Origin: Vreelandella maris
Lineage (GTDB): Bacteria; Pseudomonadota; Gammaproteobacteria; Pseudomonadales; Halomonadaceae
Length of the DNA stretch: 64,000 nt
NCBI RefSeq assembly: GCF_013371085.1
Contig: NZ_JABWCV010000014.1
Location: 54,149-118,148, forward strand
Direction of reading: 5' to 3'
The notes under the pieces were generated by a model that made no database searches, had not been told where the DNA came from, and saw only the letters and a list, made by a program, of their open reading frames with translations. Positions 8,349 to 17,060 of this stretch are shown here, piece by piece (position 1 is the first letter of the stretch; every line of letters starts with the position of its first letter). The translations under genes and the position numbers were made by a program.

Positions 8349-9352
8349 GTGACTCGCCATATTGCCCTATTGGCTTACCCCGACTGCCAACTGCTGGATG
8401 TCAGCGGCCCCTGGCAGGTGTTTGCCAGCGCCAATGCGTTAAGCCCCCAGCCGCTCTATCAGTTGACCCTGATTGCCGATGCCGTCGGCCCGGTTGTCAC
8501 CAACGGCGGCCTGCCGTGCATGCCACCCACACCTACCAGCAACTTACTCGTTTACTGCCCCTGGATACGCTATTGGTAGCGGGCGGCAGTGGCGTGATGC
8601 AGCAGCGTGACATAGCCGCCGTGAAGCAGGTGCTTGGTGAGATCGCCCCAGAGGTGAGGCGGCTAGGTTCTATCTGCTCCGGGGCATTTTTGTTAGCCGC
8701 TGCAGGGTTGCTGGATGGGTGTCGCGTTACCACCCACTGGCGTCATGCACCTCAACTGGCTGAGGAGTACCCCGCGCTAAGCGTCGAGCCCGATGCGCTG
8801 TATATCGAAAGCAACGGTCGCTACACCAGCGCAGGCGTCACGGCGGGTATTGATCTGGCGCTTTCGCTGGTAGAGGCGGATCACGGTGCTGATCTTGCTG
8901 GGCGAGTGGCTCGTGAGTTGGTGGTATTTTTGCAGCGCCCAGGGGGCCAGTCGCAGTTCAGCGAGATACTGCGACACCAACAAGAGGCAGGGCCGCTGCG
9001 CCGCTTGCTGGATCAACTCCACGCCGACCCCAGCGTAGACCACGGGCTTGAGAGCATGGCCGATCTGGTGGCCGTCTCCACGCGTCATTTAACCCGACTG
9101 TTTAGACGCCACCTAAATACGACCCCGGGTGCTTACCTGACCCAGCTACGCCTTGAACAAGCGCGCCTGGCACTGCTCAGTAAACGCGAGCCGGTCTCCC
9201 TTGAGCGGCTCGCGCAACGCTGGCGACTGGGCGGTGCAGAGCAGTTGCGCCGTCAGTTTCAGCGCTACTACGGTGTGTCACCTTCGGTCTATCGCCAACG
9301 CTTTGCGTCTTCCCATACCGATCCACTTCAGGAGAGCGCCTCATGCCTTTAA
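8349..9352 (+). pseudogene. GlxA-type AraC family regulator, frameshifted
   Basis: The gene begins at a GTG (8349, preceded by GGAGAG) with a DJ-1/PfpI-like amidotransferase fold: MTRHIALLAYPDCQLLDVSGPWQVF up to VVTNGGLP. At about 8513-8517 this frame is lost and the rest of the protein continues in another frame: HATHTYQQLTRLLPLDTLLVAGGSG, the nucleophile-elbow region GSICSGAFLLAAAGLLDG, then a C-terminal AraC double helix-turn-helix (LVAVSTRHLTRLFRRHL and YYGVSPSVYRQRF). One missing base, for example a lost G in CTGCCGTG, explains the break. It may be a true inactivating mutation or a sequencing error. Its end overlaps the MFS gene start by 10 bases, so it probably once regulated that carrier. 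Confidence 0.8.
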
Positions 9353-10512
9353 CTGTCACACTGTTATCGCTTTGCCAAGCGCTGCTGGTCACTGGCAATG
9401 TCCTGCTGATTGCCGTCTCGCCACTGATTGGCGCATCGTTAGCCCCAAGCGCGTCTTGGTCGACCGCTCCGGTTGCCACCCAGTGGCTTGGACTGATGTG
9501 CGCGACCATTCCTGCTTCGTTGATCATGGCAAGGTTGGGCCGTAAGCGCGGTTTCATGCTGGGCAACCTCGTTGGTCTAATCGGCGCGCTGGTTGCTGTG
9601 CAGGCGCTGATCGGCGAGCGCTTTGGGCTGTTTTTGTTGGCAACTTGGTTAATTGGTATCGGCATTGGCTTTGGCCAGCTCTATCGCTTTGCCGCGGTAG
9701 AAGCTGCGCCTACGCCGATGCGTGATCGCGCGATTGGCTTGGTAATGGGTGGCGGTGTGCTGGCCGCGTTTGCCGGGCCATGGCTGGCAAGAGTAAGCCG
9801 TGAGCTGGGCGAAGTGCCGTTTCTGGGCAGCTTTGTTGGTTTAGCCGCACTCTACGCGCTGGCATTAGTGGTGTTGATGCTGACGCAACTACCGCCCGCA
9901 TCCCGCACCCATGACGAAGGTATCGCACTGCCGCTAATCAAGATACTCCGCCAGCCCGCGTTTATTCTGGCGGTAAGCGCGGCGATGGTCGGTTACGGTG
10001 TGATGAACCTGGCCATGACCGCCACACCGCTCGCCATGGCGGGAGCCGGACACCACTTTAACCACGTTTCAATGACTATTCAGTGGCACGTGGTGGCGAT
10101 GTTTTTACCCTCATTCTTTACCGGGCATTTAGCTACCCGTTTCGGTGCTAAGCGGGTCATCGTGGCTGGTTGCCTGCTGCTGGTGGCGAGCGCTTTAGTC
10201 GCACAATTGGGTATCAGTTTAGCCGGTTTCAATGTGGCGCTGATTTTGTTGGGGCTGGGTTGGAACTTTACTTTTCTGCCCGCCACAGGGCTGCTTACTG
10301 AGAGCTATCGCCCCGTGGATAAAGCACGCACCCAGGCCGCCAATGAATTTTTAGTGTTTGGCACCGCGGCTATCACTGCGCTGCTCGCTGGGCCCTTGGT
10401 CAGCGGCTTAGGCTGGGCGACACTTAACTTGCTGTTGATTCCCGTTGCGTTGGTACCGTTGATGGTGCTGCTGTGGCAGCGAAAAAGCAGCATGGCATCA
10501 TCGAAGATTTGA
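9343..10512 (+). CDS. MFS transporter
   Basis: A 389-residue polytopic protein with about 12 hydrophobic segments and the Major Facilitator motif A (IMARLGRKRGFMLG) between spans two and three. The second half repeats the pattern (LATRFGAKRVIVAG). No signal peptide, and no residues that settle the substrate; drug or metabolite efflux is the usual guess for this size. It overlaps the end of the frameshifted AraC-type regulator gene, implying co-transcription. An IS5-like remnant begins 44 bases after its stop. Confidence 0.85.
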   Translation: MPLTVTLLSLCQALLVTGNVLLIAVSPLIGASLAPSASWSTAPVATQWLGLMCATIPASLIMARLGRKRGFMLGNLVGLIGALVAVQALIGERFGLFLLATWLIGIGIGFGQLYRFAAVEAAPTPMRDRAIGLVMGGGVLAAFAGPWLARVSRELGEVPFLGSFVGLAALYALALVVLMLTQLPPASRTHDEGIALPLIKILRQPAFILAVSAAMVGYGVMNLAMTATPLAMAGAGHHFNHVSMTIQWHVVAMFLPSFFTGHLATRFGAKRVIVAGCLLLVASALVAQLGISLAGFNVALILLGLGWNFTFLPATGLLTESYRPVDKARTQAANEFLVFGTAAITALLAGPLVSGLGWATLNLLLIPVALVPLMVLLWQRKSSMASSKI

Positions 10513-10556
10513 ACGTGTGCTTACACACTCTGCAGATGCTCATTTATTAGACTTAA

Positions 10557-11100
10557 GGAAGGTCTGAATAAATGCCGATATTCATTAACGCTCACTTGAG
10601 CTGACAAAAATCGAAAATTCAGACACTCTTCTCCCGTTCTTTGTGTATTTTTGCCCGTTTCCCGCTCATTGAACGGAAAACGGGCGCAATCTCTTCACCG
10701 TGAAGCAGCTGATCGGCAGACATAATGTCAAGGACATTGGCAGCCGTGGTCTCGATACTGTGAATCAACCCAAGTTTATCGTCGACACCTATGTGCATTT
10801 TCATGCCAAAGTGCCAAGAGCCCCTTTTTAGTCTGGTGCATTTCGGGGGCGCGCTCGCCTTTTTTTTTGGTGGAACTAGGCGCAGAGATGATAGTGGTAT
10901 CGACAATGCTCCCTTCGTGCAGCATCAGGCCATTTTCCTCCAGGTGCTTGTTCACTTCCTGAAACAACACCTTGCTAAGGCCGTGGCGTTCTAGAAAATG
11001 GCGACACTTGAGAATCGTGGTTTCGTCCGGCAATCGATCCAGCTTCAAACCGGCGAATTGGCGCATGGACTCGATCTCGTAGAGGGCGTCTTCCATGGTC
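10557..11100 (-). mobile_element. IS5-family insertion sequence remnant
   Basis: The left boundary begins GGAAGGTCTGAATAA at 10557, close to IS5-family terminal inverted repeats, and is preceded by TTAA, a plausible target. Within it are two overlapping minus-strand fragments of an IS5-type transposase. The right-hand (5') part of the element is missing: homology stops near 11096 and no matching inverted repeat is evident. At roughly 540 bases it is about half the length of a complete element. Confidence 0.7.
10619..11096 (-). pseudogene. IS5-family transposase, truncated and frameshifted
   Basis: The 5' part (11096 to about 10825) reads [27 protein letters not shown], then LPDE/TTI, FLERHGL and the [19 protein letters not shown] block of IS5 transposases. 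After PEMHQTKKG the frame shifts near 10825 and continues as [29 protein letters not shown] in the second frame. The C-terminal third is largely deleted: only a short GKRAKIHKEREKSV tail remains before the stop. The N-terminal portion upstream of MEDALYE is also absent. It cannot encode an active transposase. Confidence 0.8.
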
Positions 11101-11106
11101 GCATCG

Positions 11107-11184
11107 ACAGGCTATCGCGAATATAAGCGCAACGATCATTACCACAACGATGTTATCGCCATTGCCTGTCTTCCCATCGTCTGA
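11107..11184 (+). other. Possible 3' remnant of an unidentified interrupted gene
   Basis: Just outside the IS remnant a short plus-strand frame reads [20 protein letters not shown] and ends in a stop at 11182-11184. It has coding-like composition and may be the C-terminal end of a gene destroyed by the insertion. I do not recognise the family and cannot exclude chance. Confidence 0.2.
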
Positions 11185-11282
11185 CTACTTATTTATAGCT
11201 CCTCAGGAAGAGGTTTATGAAGATGGGTTAGTGCTCTATATGCGAGTATAGGGCAACGAAAAGAGCTAAAAGAGGGCAGGTC

Positions 11283-11864
11283 ATGATGCTAGAAAACCTC
11301 GGCGACACTGCCCTGGCTGGTCAGGTGTGTGGATTAGTCGCGCTGGTTATTTGTGTCGTCGCCTTTGCCAGTAAGAGCGACGACAGACTGTTGATGTTAC
11401 TGATTTCTGCCAATGTGGCTTTTGTCTTGCAGTTCGTTTTTTTTGAAAGCTGGACAGCTGCCGTACTGACCTTGCTGGTGATTGTGCGGATTGTGTTGGC
11501 CCGTCGTTATATGGGGAGTAAAACGGTGATGGTCGGCGTGCTGCTGGCCAGCGGCGTCGCTGCTACTTTCACTTGGCAAAGCTGGGTGGACTTTTTACCC
11601 ATTGCTGCCATGGTGCTCGGTACCTTTGGTATGTTTCTGCTGCGCGGGATATCGATGCGGGTGTTTTTAGGTTTGGCGGCCACGCTATGGATGTTGAGCA
11701 ATTTATTAATTGGCTCTATTGGCGGCACTCTTGCAGAAGGGCTAATCGTTGTGACCAATATCATCACTATCATTCGTTTAGCGCGGGCAAAACGTAAATA
11801 TCCCGATGTGTTCGAAGATCCGGAAGTGCTTGAGGTGATTACTAATAATGACCGTTCAAGCTAG
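11283..11864 (+). CDS. ygjV: YgjV-like inner membrane protein
   Basis: A 193-residue protein with about six hydrophobic segments and a charged C-terminal tail (RAKRKYPDVFEDPEVLE). Length, topology and the ending ITNIITIIRLAR-like helix resemble the YgjV family of bacterial inner membrane proteins, whose function is unknown. The ATG pair at 11283/11286 follows GAGGGCAGG. It stands alone: an IS remnant lies upstream and a small zinc-finger gene downstream on the same strand. Confidence 0.7.
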   Translation: MMLENLGDTALAGQVCGLVALVICVVAFASKSDDRLLMLLISANVAFVLQFVFFESWTAAVLTLLVIVRIVLARRYMGSKTVMVGVLLASGVAATFTWQSWVDFLPIAAMVLGTFGMFLLRGISMRVFLGLAATLWMLSNLLIGSIGGTLAEGLIVVTNIITIIRLARAKRKYPDVFEDPEVLEVITNNDRSS

Positions 11865-11989
11865 TCTGTGGATGCCTGCCTGTTCAGTTTTAACCACCAG
11901 CCACTGTCAATGCCCCCTTGAGCCTGCAACGCTAATAGCGGGCGTTACTGCTATGCTGATAGATTGCTAGTGCCGAAGCGAGGAGCGCG

Positions 11990-12259
11990 ATGATGGCAGG
12001 TGGATGGGCGAAAGATGGCGCCGAACAAGAGCAGATGGAGAGCACGCTGGAGGATGCGGTGCGGCGTGCGCGTAGCCAACTGCCTCGCGGCGAAAGTCTT
12101 GAGACTTGTGAGGAGTGTGGCGAACCCATTCCCGAAGCGCGCCGCAAGGCAATTCCAGGCGTTCGGCTCTGCGTGGAATGCCAGAGTGAACTAGATAAAA
12201 AGCGGTCGAGCTTTAGTGGCTATAATCGCCGCGGCAGCAAAGATAGCCAGCTACGTTAA
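11990..12259 (+). CDS. DksA/TraR-type C4 zinc finger protein (YbiI-like)
   Basis: An 89-residue protein with a single C-terminal zinc finger: CEECGEPIPEARRKAIPGV then LCVECQ, the CxxC-N17-CxxC spacing of DksA/TraR proteins. It lacks the long N-terminal coiled coil with the DxxDxA tip that DksA inserts into the RNA polymerase secondary channel, so it belongs to the short YbiI/TraR-like branch. An AGGAG site lies four bases before the first ATG and seven before the second (11993); either may be used. Regulation of transcription is inferred from the family, with no target suggested by context. Confidence 0.8.
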   Translation: MMAGGWAKDGAEQEQMESTLEDAVRRARSQLPRGESLETCEECGEPIPEARRKAIPGVRLCVECQSELDKKRSSFSGYNRRGSKDSQLR

Positions 12260-12277
12260 AGTGGTGAGCCTGAATAA

Positions 12278-12754
12278 CTAACTTGGCTGGCTTGCCAGTC
12301 GACGATGACGCTGCTGGTGACTTAGATAGATTAAGCCGATAGCACCGATGAGCAGCGCCATCGCGATATAGCGTGACGCATCTAACGGTCGCACGGCATT
12401 GCTTAACCAGCCGAAATGATCAATCAGCAGGCTCATCAACAGTTGGCCAGAAATGACTGCTACCGTGGCCGCTGCGGTGCCTACTCGGGGTACGGCAAAC
12501 ACAATTGCCAACATATAGACCACGCCAAACAGCGCGCCGGTTAGCTGCCATTTGGGTACGCTGAAGAGCGTCGCTTGCTGTGCTGGCTCAAAAAAGAACA
12601 TCAATAAAAAGGTCAGGACGGCGCCGATCACAAAGGTCAGCCAAGAACTCTCGATGACGCCTGCTTTTGCACCCAAACGGCCATTGATGGAGGACTGAGC
12701 TGCCAGTACCGCACCGCCGACGAGCAGTAAGATAAAGATAAGAGGGAGTAACAT
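12278..12754 (-). CDS. DMT-type small transporter, DUF606 (YdcZ-like), subunit 2
   Basis: A 158-residue protein of five hydrophobic segments beginning MLLPLIFILLLVGG, with the family-typical N-terminal NGRLG and the GVVYMLAIVFAVPRVG and LLIDHFGWL segments. The DUF606/YdcZ family are half-size drug/metabolite transporters. It is 26 bases downstream of a second DUF606 gene on the same strand; such pairs probably assemble as heterodimers. Substrate unknown. Confidence 0.82.
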   Translation of the reverse strand: MLLPLIFILLLVGGAVLAAQSSINGRLGAKAGVIESSWLTFVIGAVLTFLLMFFFEPAQQATLFSVPKWQLTGALFGVVYMLAIVFAVPRVGTAAATVAVISGQLLMSLLIDHFGWLSNAVRPLDASRYIAMALLIGAIGLIYLSHQQRHRRLASQPS

Positions 12755-12780
12755 GGTTTAGCTCCTGAATACGTTAGCCG

Positions 12781-13209
12781 TTACATTAACCACAGGGCGG
12801 CAAGAATCATCGCCAAGGCGCCAATACGGTAGCCGTCGACTTTACGCTGTTCGCTTCCCAGCCAGCCAAAGTGGTCGATAGCGACGCTAGCCGCTACCTG
12901 GCCGCACAAAATCCCCACCATCGTCATTCCAACACCTACCAGCGGCGTCGCAAGCGTTAACACAATGACGTAGACCGGGCCTAAGATGCCGCCCGTCAGT
13001 AGCCAGCGCGGCTGCTTAAAAAGGGCTCCCAGCTGTCGTTTAGGCGCAAACACCAGTGCTAGCGAGAGCAGTAGTGCGCCCACCATAAAAATCGACAAGG
13101 TGGCCGATAAGTGCCCAACCTGCTCGCCAAGCGGGCCTAGCAAGCCGGCTTCGACCGATAGCCCCATCCCGGCCATTAGCACGCCGAGCAGAATAAGTGC
13201 GTGACGCAT
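12781..13209 (-). CDS. DMT-type small transporter, DUF606 (YdcZ-like), subunit 1
   Basis: A 142-residue protein with about five membrane spans, paralogous to the downstream gene: both share the VGVGMTMVGILCGQ/VAVISGQLLMS region and the SVAIDHFGWLGSEQRKVDGYRIGALAMI type ending. It is divergent from the LysR-type gene, whose product probably controls the pair. The short hydrophobic start (MRHALILLGVLMAGMG) is the first span and not a cleaved signal. Confidence 0.82.
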   Translation of the reverse strand: MRHALILLGVLMAGMGLSVEAGLLGPLGEQVGHLSATLSIFMVGALLLSLALVFAPKRQLGALFKQPRWLLTGGILGPVYVIVLTLATPLVGVGMTMVGILCGQVAASVAIDHFGWLGSEQRKVDGYRIGALAMILAALWLM

Positions 13210-13298
13210 AGGTGGCTCCGCTAAGTAAAAGAAGCGCGTACTGTAGAGAGTTAGTGTTATTGCTACAATGCGTCAAAACAGCAAAGGACTATTGCATT

Positions 13299-14231
13299 TT
13301 GGACAACTCGCTTCGCCTGTTAGCGTTACGCCTTTTTGTGCGAGTGGCCTCAAGTGGCAGCTTCGCTGAAGCCGCGCGCTACTTCGATTTGCCGGCCTCT
13401 TCGGTCTCGCGGCACATTGCAGGGTTAGAGCGTGCGCTAGGCCAGCGGTTGCTCTACCGTCATACGCGAGCGGTAAGGCTCACCGATGCCGGAGAGCGCT
13501 ACTATCGGGAGGTAAGAAGCATATTAGAAAGCTTGGATGCCGCTACCGAGCAGGTAATCAGCGGCGCTAAGCAACCGCAGGGATTGTTGCGTCTTAATGC
13601 ACCTGTGGCGTTTGGGCGTCGGCATGTCGCGCCTTTATTGGCTAGTTTTCAGCAGGCAAACCCGGCCGTGGAGGTAGAGCTAACCTTGAGCGATGCCTTT
13701 ATCGACCCGGTACAAGAGGGCGCCGATGTCGTAATACGGGTGGGATCGCTGGGGAATTCAAGCTTGGTGGCCCGGCAGCTCGCGCCCCAGCGCTTTGTCG
13801 CTTGCGCTTCCCCCGCGTATTTAACGCGGTGCGGCGAGCCCCACCATCCTGAACAATTGAGTGACCATAACTGCTTAGTCTATAAAGGAACACGCGGCGT
13901 TCAACCTTGGTATTTCCAGGGGACTGGCAATCCTCAAGCGCAGCGTTATTCGGTAAAAGGCAATTTGCATAGCAACAATGCCGAGAGTCTTGTGGAAGCC
14001 GCTCTGCAAGGTCAAGGTATTGTGCTATTCCCCACATGGTTGCTATTCGATGCGCTGCGCGATGGCGGCCTAACGCCCATTCTAGAAACCTATGAAGCCT
14101 TAGGTGAAGCGACGCGAGAGGGAATTCATTTTATCTACCCTGAAAACCGACTGCGCTCGCAGAAAGTGGCCGCCTTTTTAGAGCATTTGTTCACGGAGAT
14201 TGGCGAACGACCCTATTGGGATCACCATTAA
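13299..14231 (+). CDS. LysR family transcriptional regulator
   Basis: A LysR-type regulator with N-terminal winged helix (LRLFVRVASSGSFAEAARYF, recognition helix SSVSRHIAGLERALG) and a C-terminal periplasmic-binding-like effector domain starting near GLLRLNAPVAFGRRHV. The open frame extends to an ATG at 13212, but family alignment places the first helix right after the TTG at 13299, which has AAAGGA ten bases upstream; the upstream 29 codons would overlap the divergent promoter. About 310 residues from this start. The CrgA/DsdC-like effector domain gives no ligand. It is divergent from the DUF606 pair, its most probable target. Confidence 0.82.
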   Translation: MDNSLRLLALRLFVRVASSGSFAEAARYFDLPASSVSRHIAGLERALGQRLLYRHTRAVRLTDAGERYYREVRSILESLDAATEQVISGAKQPQGLLRLNAPVAFGRRHVAPLLASFQQANPAVEVELTLSDAFIDPVQEGADVVIRVGSLGNSSLVARQLAPQRFVACASPAYLTRCGEPHHPEQLSDHNCLVYKGTRGVQPWYFQGTGNPQAQRYSVKGNLHSNNAESLVEAALQGQGIVLFPTWLLFDALRDGGLTPILETYEALGEATREGIHFIYPENRLRSQKVAAFLEHLFTEIGERPYWDHH

Positions 14232-14345
14232 TAACGATGACGATAGTCCCCTTATTAACTTTTAACCGTTACTCTCTGATAATCAACGTCTTAAAGCCCC
14301 TTATTCGGGTCTGAATATATGCAATGTTTTGGTGAGGATTGGCCT

Positions 14346-15608
14346 GTGGAGATTGATCAACATTACCGCGCGCTCGGCGTCGACACGCTATCCCAACGGC
14401 TGGGAGGGGTTGAGGCGGTGGCGAGTCGAGTGGGCGGAGAACCCACTAGCTGGGACATTCGCGAGGTGGGTGACGGCAACCTCAACCTAGTGTTTATCGT
14501 CTCCGGTGACGTAGGCAGTGTCGTGGTTAAGCAGGCGCTTCCCTATGTACGCATGGTGGGCGAAAGCTGGCCGCTACCGATTTATCGCGCCCACTTTGAA
14601 TATTATGCGCTGGTTCGCCAAGCCAAGCGTGCGCCCGGCATTGCCCCCGAGGTGTACTACTTCGACAAACCCCAGGCGCTGTTTGTGATGGAGTACCTTC
14701 ACCCGCACACGATTTTGCGCCGCAAGTTAATCAACGGTGAGCGAGTTGCCCAGCTTGGCGAAACCATCGGCCAATTCTGCGCACGCACCGCGTTTCGCGG
14801 CTCGGAGCTTTCGCTGAGCAGCCCGGAGAAAAAAGCGGACGTAGGATTGTTCTCAGGCAATGTGGCGATTCCCGCCATCACCGAGTCGCTGGTGTTTACC
14901 GACCCCTATTATGGCGCCGAAATGAACCACCACACTCCGGAACTTTCGCCGGTAGTGGACGAGCTGCGCCGCAGTGCGCGTCTGAAAGCCAAGGTGCAGC
15001 GGCTGTTAATGAAGTTCACCTCGAACACCGAAACCATGCTGCACGGTGATCTGCACTCCGGCTCGATTATGGCCACGGATACTGACGTGCGGGTCATTGA
15101 CCCTGAGTTCTCCCAATACGGTCCAATGGCCTTTGACTTGGGCATGGCGGTGGCCAACTTCCTGATGGCCTATTTCAGCCAGCCCGCTCATCGCCTAGAA
15201 GATGAGCTTGAGGCTTATCAGGCGTGGATATTGGAGGTGATCGAAGCCTGCTTTACCCATTTTGATGCCGAATTTCGCCACCTTTGGCAAACCGAGCGGA
15301 CTGGTATTCTATTTCCCAAGTCGCTGTTTGAAGAGCAAGGCAATAGCGCAGACGACGCCTGCGATGCGCTGCTTGAAGAGATCCGCCTGGATGCGCTGGC
15401 CTACTGCGGTATCGAAATGCACCGCCGGGTGTTATCTCTGGCCCACAACGCCGACTTTGAAGAGATTAAAGACACCGCGCTACGCGCCAAGCTTGAAGCG
15501 CGCAATGTGCTGATGGGACAAACGCTGATCATGGAGCCGGAAGCCTACTGTGACCTGAATGCGCTGGCGGATTTAGCCAGGGCGTATAACCAGCAAGAGG
15601 TGTTGTAA
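14346..15608 (+). CDS. mtnK: 5-methylthioribose kinase (MtnK)
   Basis: A protein-kinase-like fold enzyme that phosphorylates 5-methylthioribose at O1 in methionine salvage. Visible motifs are the glycine-loop-like VGDGNLNLVFIV, the hinge FVMEYL, the catalytic loop LHGDLHSGSIM (residues near 240) and the metal-binding VIDPEFSQYGPMAFDLG. The frame is open from an ATG at 14319, but the GTG at 14346 has GAGGA seven bases upstream and is chosen; the extra nine codons have little support. About 420 residues. The other salvage genes mtnDCB and mtnA follow after a repeat element; the product is the substrate of MtnA. Confidence 0.93.
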   Translation: MEIDQHYRALGVDTLSQRLGGVEAVASRVGGEPTSWDIREVGDGNLNLVFIVSGDVGSVVVKQALPYVRMVGESWPLPIYRAHFEYYALVRQAKRAPGIAPEVYYFDKPQALFVMEYLHPHTILRRKLINGERVAQLGETIGQFCARTAFRGSELSLSSPEKKADVGLFSGNVAIPAITESLVFTDPYYGAEMNHHTPELSPVVDELRRSARLKAKVQRLLMKFTSNTETMLHGDLHSGSIMATDTDVRVIDPEFSQYGPMAFDLGMAVANFLMAYFSQPAHRLEDELEAYQAWILEVIEACFTHFDAEFRHLWQTERTGILFPKSLFEEQGNSADDACDALLEEIRLDALAYCGIEMHRRVLSLAHNADFEEIKDTALRAKLEARNVLMGQTLIMEPEAYCDLNALADLARAYNQQEVL

Positions 15609-15640
15609 ACGGTTTACAGGGGAGTTAGAACGAGCAGGCA

Positions 15641-15738
15641 GGGCCGGGACAAACCTACACGGGGCGCTGTGACCCCATCCCTGGGCGCTACTTTCGCCAT
15701 CCATGGCGAAAGACCCCCGCTACGGTTTGTCCCGGCCC
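15641..15738. repeat. Nested palindromic repeat element
   Basis: Perfect 15-base terminal arms GGGCCGGGACAAACC (15641-15655) and GGTTTGTCCCGGCCC (15724-15738) enclose a 68-base interior that contains a second perfect hairpin, TTTCGCCAT (15692-15700)/ATGGCGAAA (15703-15711), and a small CCCA/TGGG palindrome. It fills the 159-base gap between the convergent mtnK and mtnD genes. The architecture resembles dispersed REP-like or non-autonomous mobile elements, and it may double as a bidirectional terminator. Confidence 0.75.
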
Positions 15739-15767
15739 AGGCTAAGTTTTTCCTATAGCCGAGCTAT

Positions 15768-16316
15768 TTAAAGCTGATCCAAACGATCAAACTTCCCGGC
15801 GATATCGCTTTCGGTCCAGTGGGGCACCCAGCCTTCCACGTTATCGAAGAAACGTAGCGCGGTGAATTCCGGCGCTGGGCCCATATCGAACCAATGGGGC
15901 GTGTTGGCAGGCACGCTGATCAGGTCATTGCGAGAGCACAGCACCTGATACACCTTGTTATCGATGTGCAGGCAGAATAGCCCCTGGCCCTTAACGAAGA
16001 AACGCACTTCATCTTCGTGGTGGCGATGCTCGTTTAAGAACTTCTGCCGCATGGCGTCCTTCTCTGGGTGCGTGGGCACCATGTGCAGCACATCGACGGT
16101 CTGATAGCCGCCCTTAGCTTTGACCCGGTCAATATCTTCCTGGTAAAGCGCCAAAATATCTTCCTGGGTGGCATCGTCAGCAATCTCGCCCGGCGCTGCC
16201 CAGCGCTCAAACAGCACACCCACCTTGTTGAGCTCAGTGGTCATTTGTTCGCCGTCAGTGGTGTCGATCAGAGCATCGTTCGGGTTTTGATCAGCAAATA
16301 CTTTTAGTTGCGACAT
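15768..16316 (-). CDS. mtnD: Acireductone dioxygenase (MtnD)
   Basis: A 182-residue cupin that oxidises acireductone to 4-methylthio-2-oxobutanoate and formate (Fe form). The metal ligands are visible in EHRHHEDEVRFFVKG (the two His and Glu of the first cupin motif) and in NTPHWFDMG (third His). Length is typical. It is the last gene of a minus-strand mtnB-mtnC-mtnD operon, 35 bases after mtnC, with the palindromic repeat element immediately downstream. Confidence 0.95.
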   Translation of the reverse strand: MSQLKVFADQNPNDALIDTTDGEQMTTELNKVGVLFERWAAPGEIADDATQEDILALYQEDIDRVKAKGGYQTVDVLHMVPTHPEKDAMRQKFLNEHRHHEDEVRFFVKGQGLFCLHIDNKVYQVLCSRNDLISVPANTPHWFDMGPAPEFTALRFFDNVEGWVPHWTESDIAGKFDRLDQL

Positions 16317-16351
16317 CTACAACTCTCCTTAAAAGTGACGTGCGATGAACG

Positions 16352-17038
16352 TTACAGAACGATCTCATCGAAGCGGGTGACGCATGCATGATGGGTACCG
16401 GCCTGAGTACCTTCACGTACCAGTTGCAGCGTTTGCATGCCCGCCTGCTTGGCGGCATCCAGCTCTTCGACCACATCCGACAAGAACAGCACCGCATCCG
16501 CAGGCAGGTCAAGCTCGGCAACAATACGCTGATAAGCAGTCGCCTCGCGCTTATGACCAATATGGGTATCGAAGTAGCCGCTAAACAGCGGGGTTAAATC
16601 GCCCTCATTGCTGTAGCCAAACAGCAGTTTTTGGGCCTGTACGGAGCCTGACGAATAAACGTAAAGGGCTTTGCCTGTCTCTTTCCACTGGTGCAATGCA
16701 GGTGCTACATCGCTATATAGGTGACCTTTAAAATCGCCACGCTGGTAGCCGTCGGCCCATACCATGCCCTGCAGTGCTTTCAGCGGGGTGACTTTTTGAT
16801 CGGTTTCTATCCAGTGCAGCAATTCAACAATGACAGCTTCCAGCGTGGCATCAGGGTCACCCATTTCGCTGCGCACGGCGTCGATCTGCTCGGCGACGGC
16901 TGGGGTTTCTGCGTTAGCGCGTAGAAACTCAGGTAACTTATTGTGGGCGTAGGGAAACAGCACCTTGTGCACGAAGTTAATGTCCGTGGTGGTGCCTTCA
17001 ATATCGGTCACAATGGCGCGAACAGTTGGGTTACTCAT
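16352..17038 (-). CDS. mtnC: Enolase-phosphatase E1 (MtnC)
   Basis: A 228-residue HAD-superfamily enzyme with bifunctional enolase and phosphatase activity, converting 2,3-diketo-5-methylthiopentyl-1-phosphate to acireductone. HAD motif I is IVTDIEGTTTD (Asp nucleophile; Glu in the second acidic position is normal for MtnC), motif II YSSGSVQAQK, motif III Lys in HKREATAYQRI and motif IV FLSDVVEELDAAK. The start region lies in a 14-base tandem duplication that spans the end of mtnB. Confidence 0.95.
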   Translation of the reverse strand: MSNPTVRAIVTDIEGTTTDINFVHKVLFPYAHNKLPEFLRANAETPAVAEQIDAVRSEMGDPDATLEAVIVELLHWIETDQKVTPLKALQGMVWADGYQRGDFKGHLYSDVAPALHQWKETGKALYVYSSGSVQAQKLLFGYSNEGDLTPLFSGYFDTHIGHKREATAYQRIVAELDLPADAVLFLSDVVEELDAAKQAGMQTLQLVREGTQAGTHHACVTRFDEIVL

Positions 17039-17060
17039 TTAAGACTACTCATTTAAGACC
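17033..17060 (-). repeat. 14-bp tandem duplication at mtnB stop/mtnC start
   Basis: ACTCATTTAAGACT (17033-17046) is followed at once by ACTCATTTAAGACC (17047-17060). Each copy contains a minus-strand ATG: the one at 17038 starts mtnC and the one at 17052 opens a five-codon frame (MSSLK) whose TGA overlaps the mtnC ATG. It also overlaps the mtnB stop codon. Confidence 0.8.

Noticed and set aside
15601..15767. CRISPR-like array between mtnK and mtnD
   Set aside because: The palindromes are nested within a single element and not repeated with spacers.
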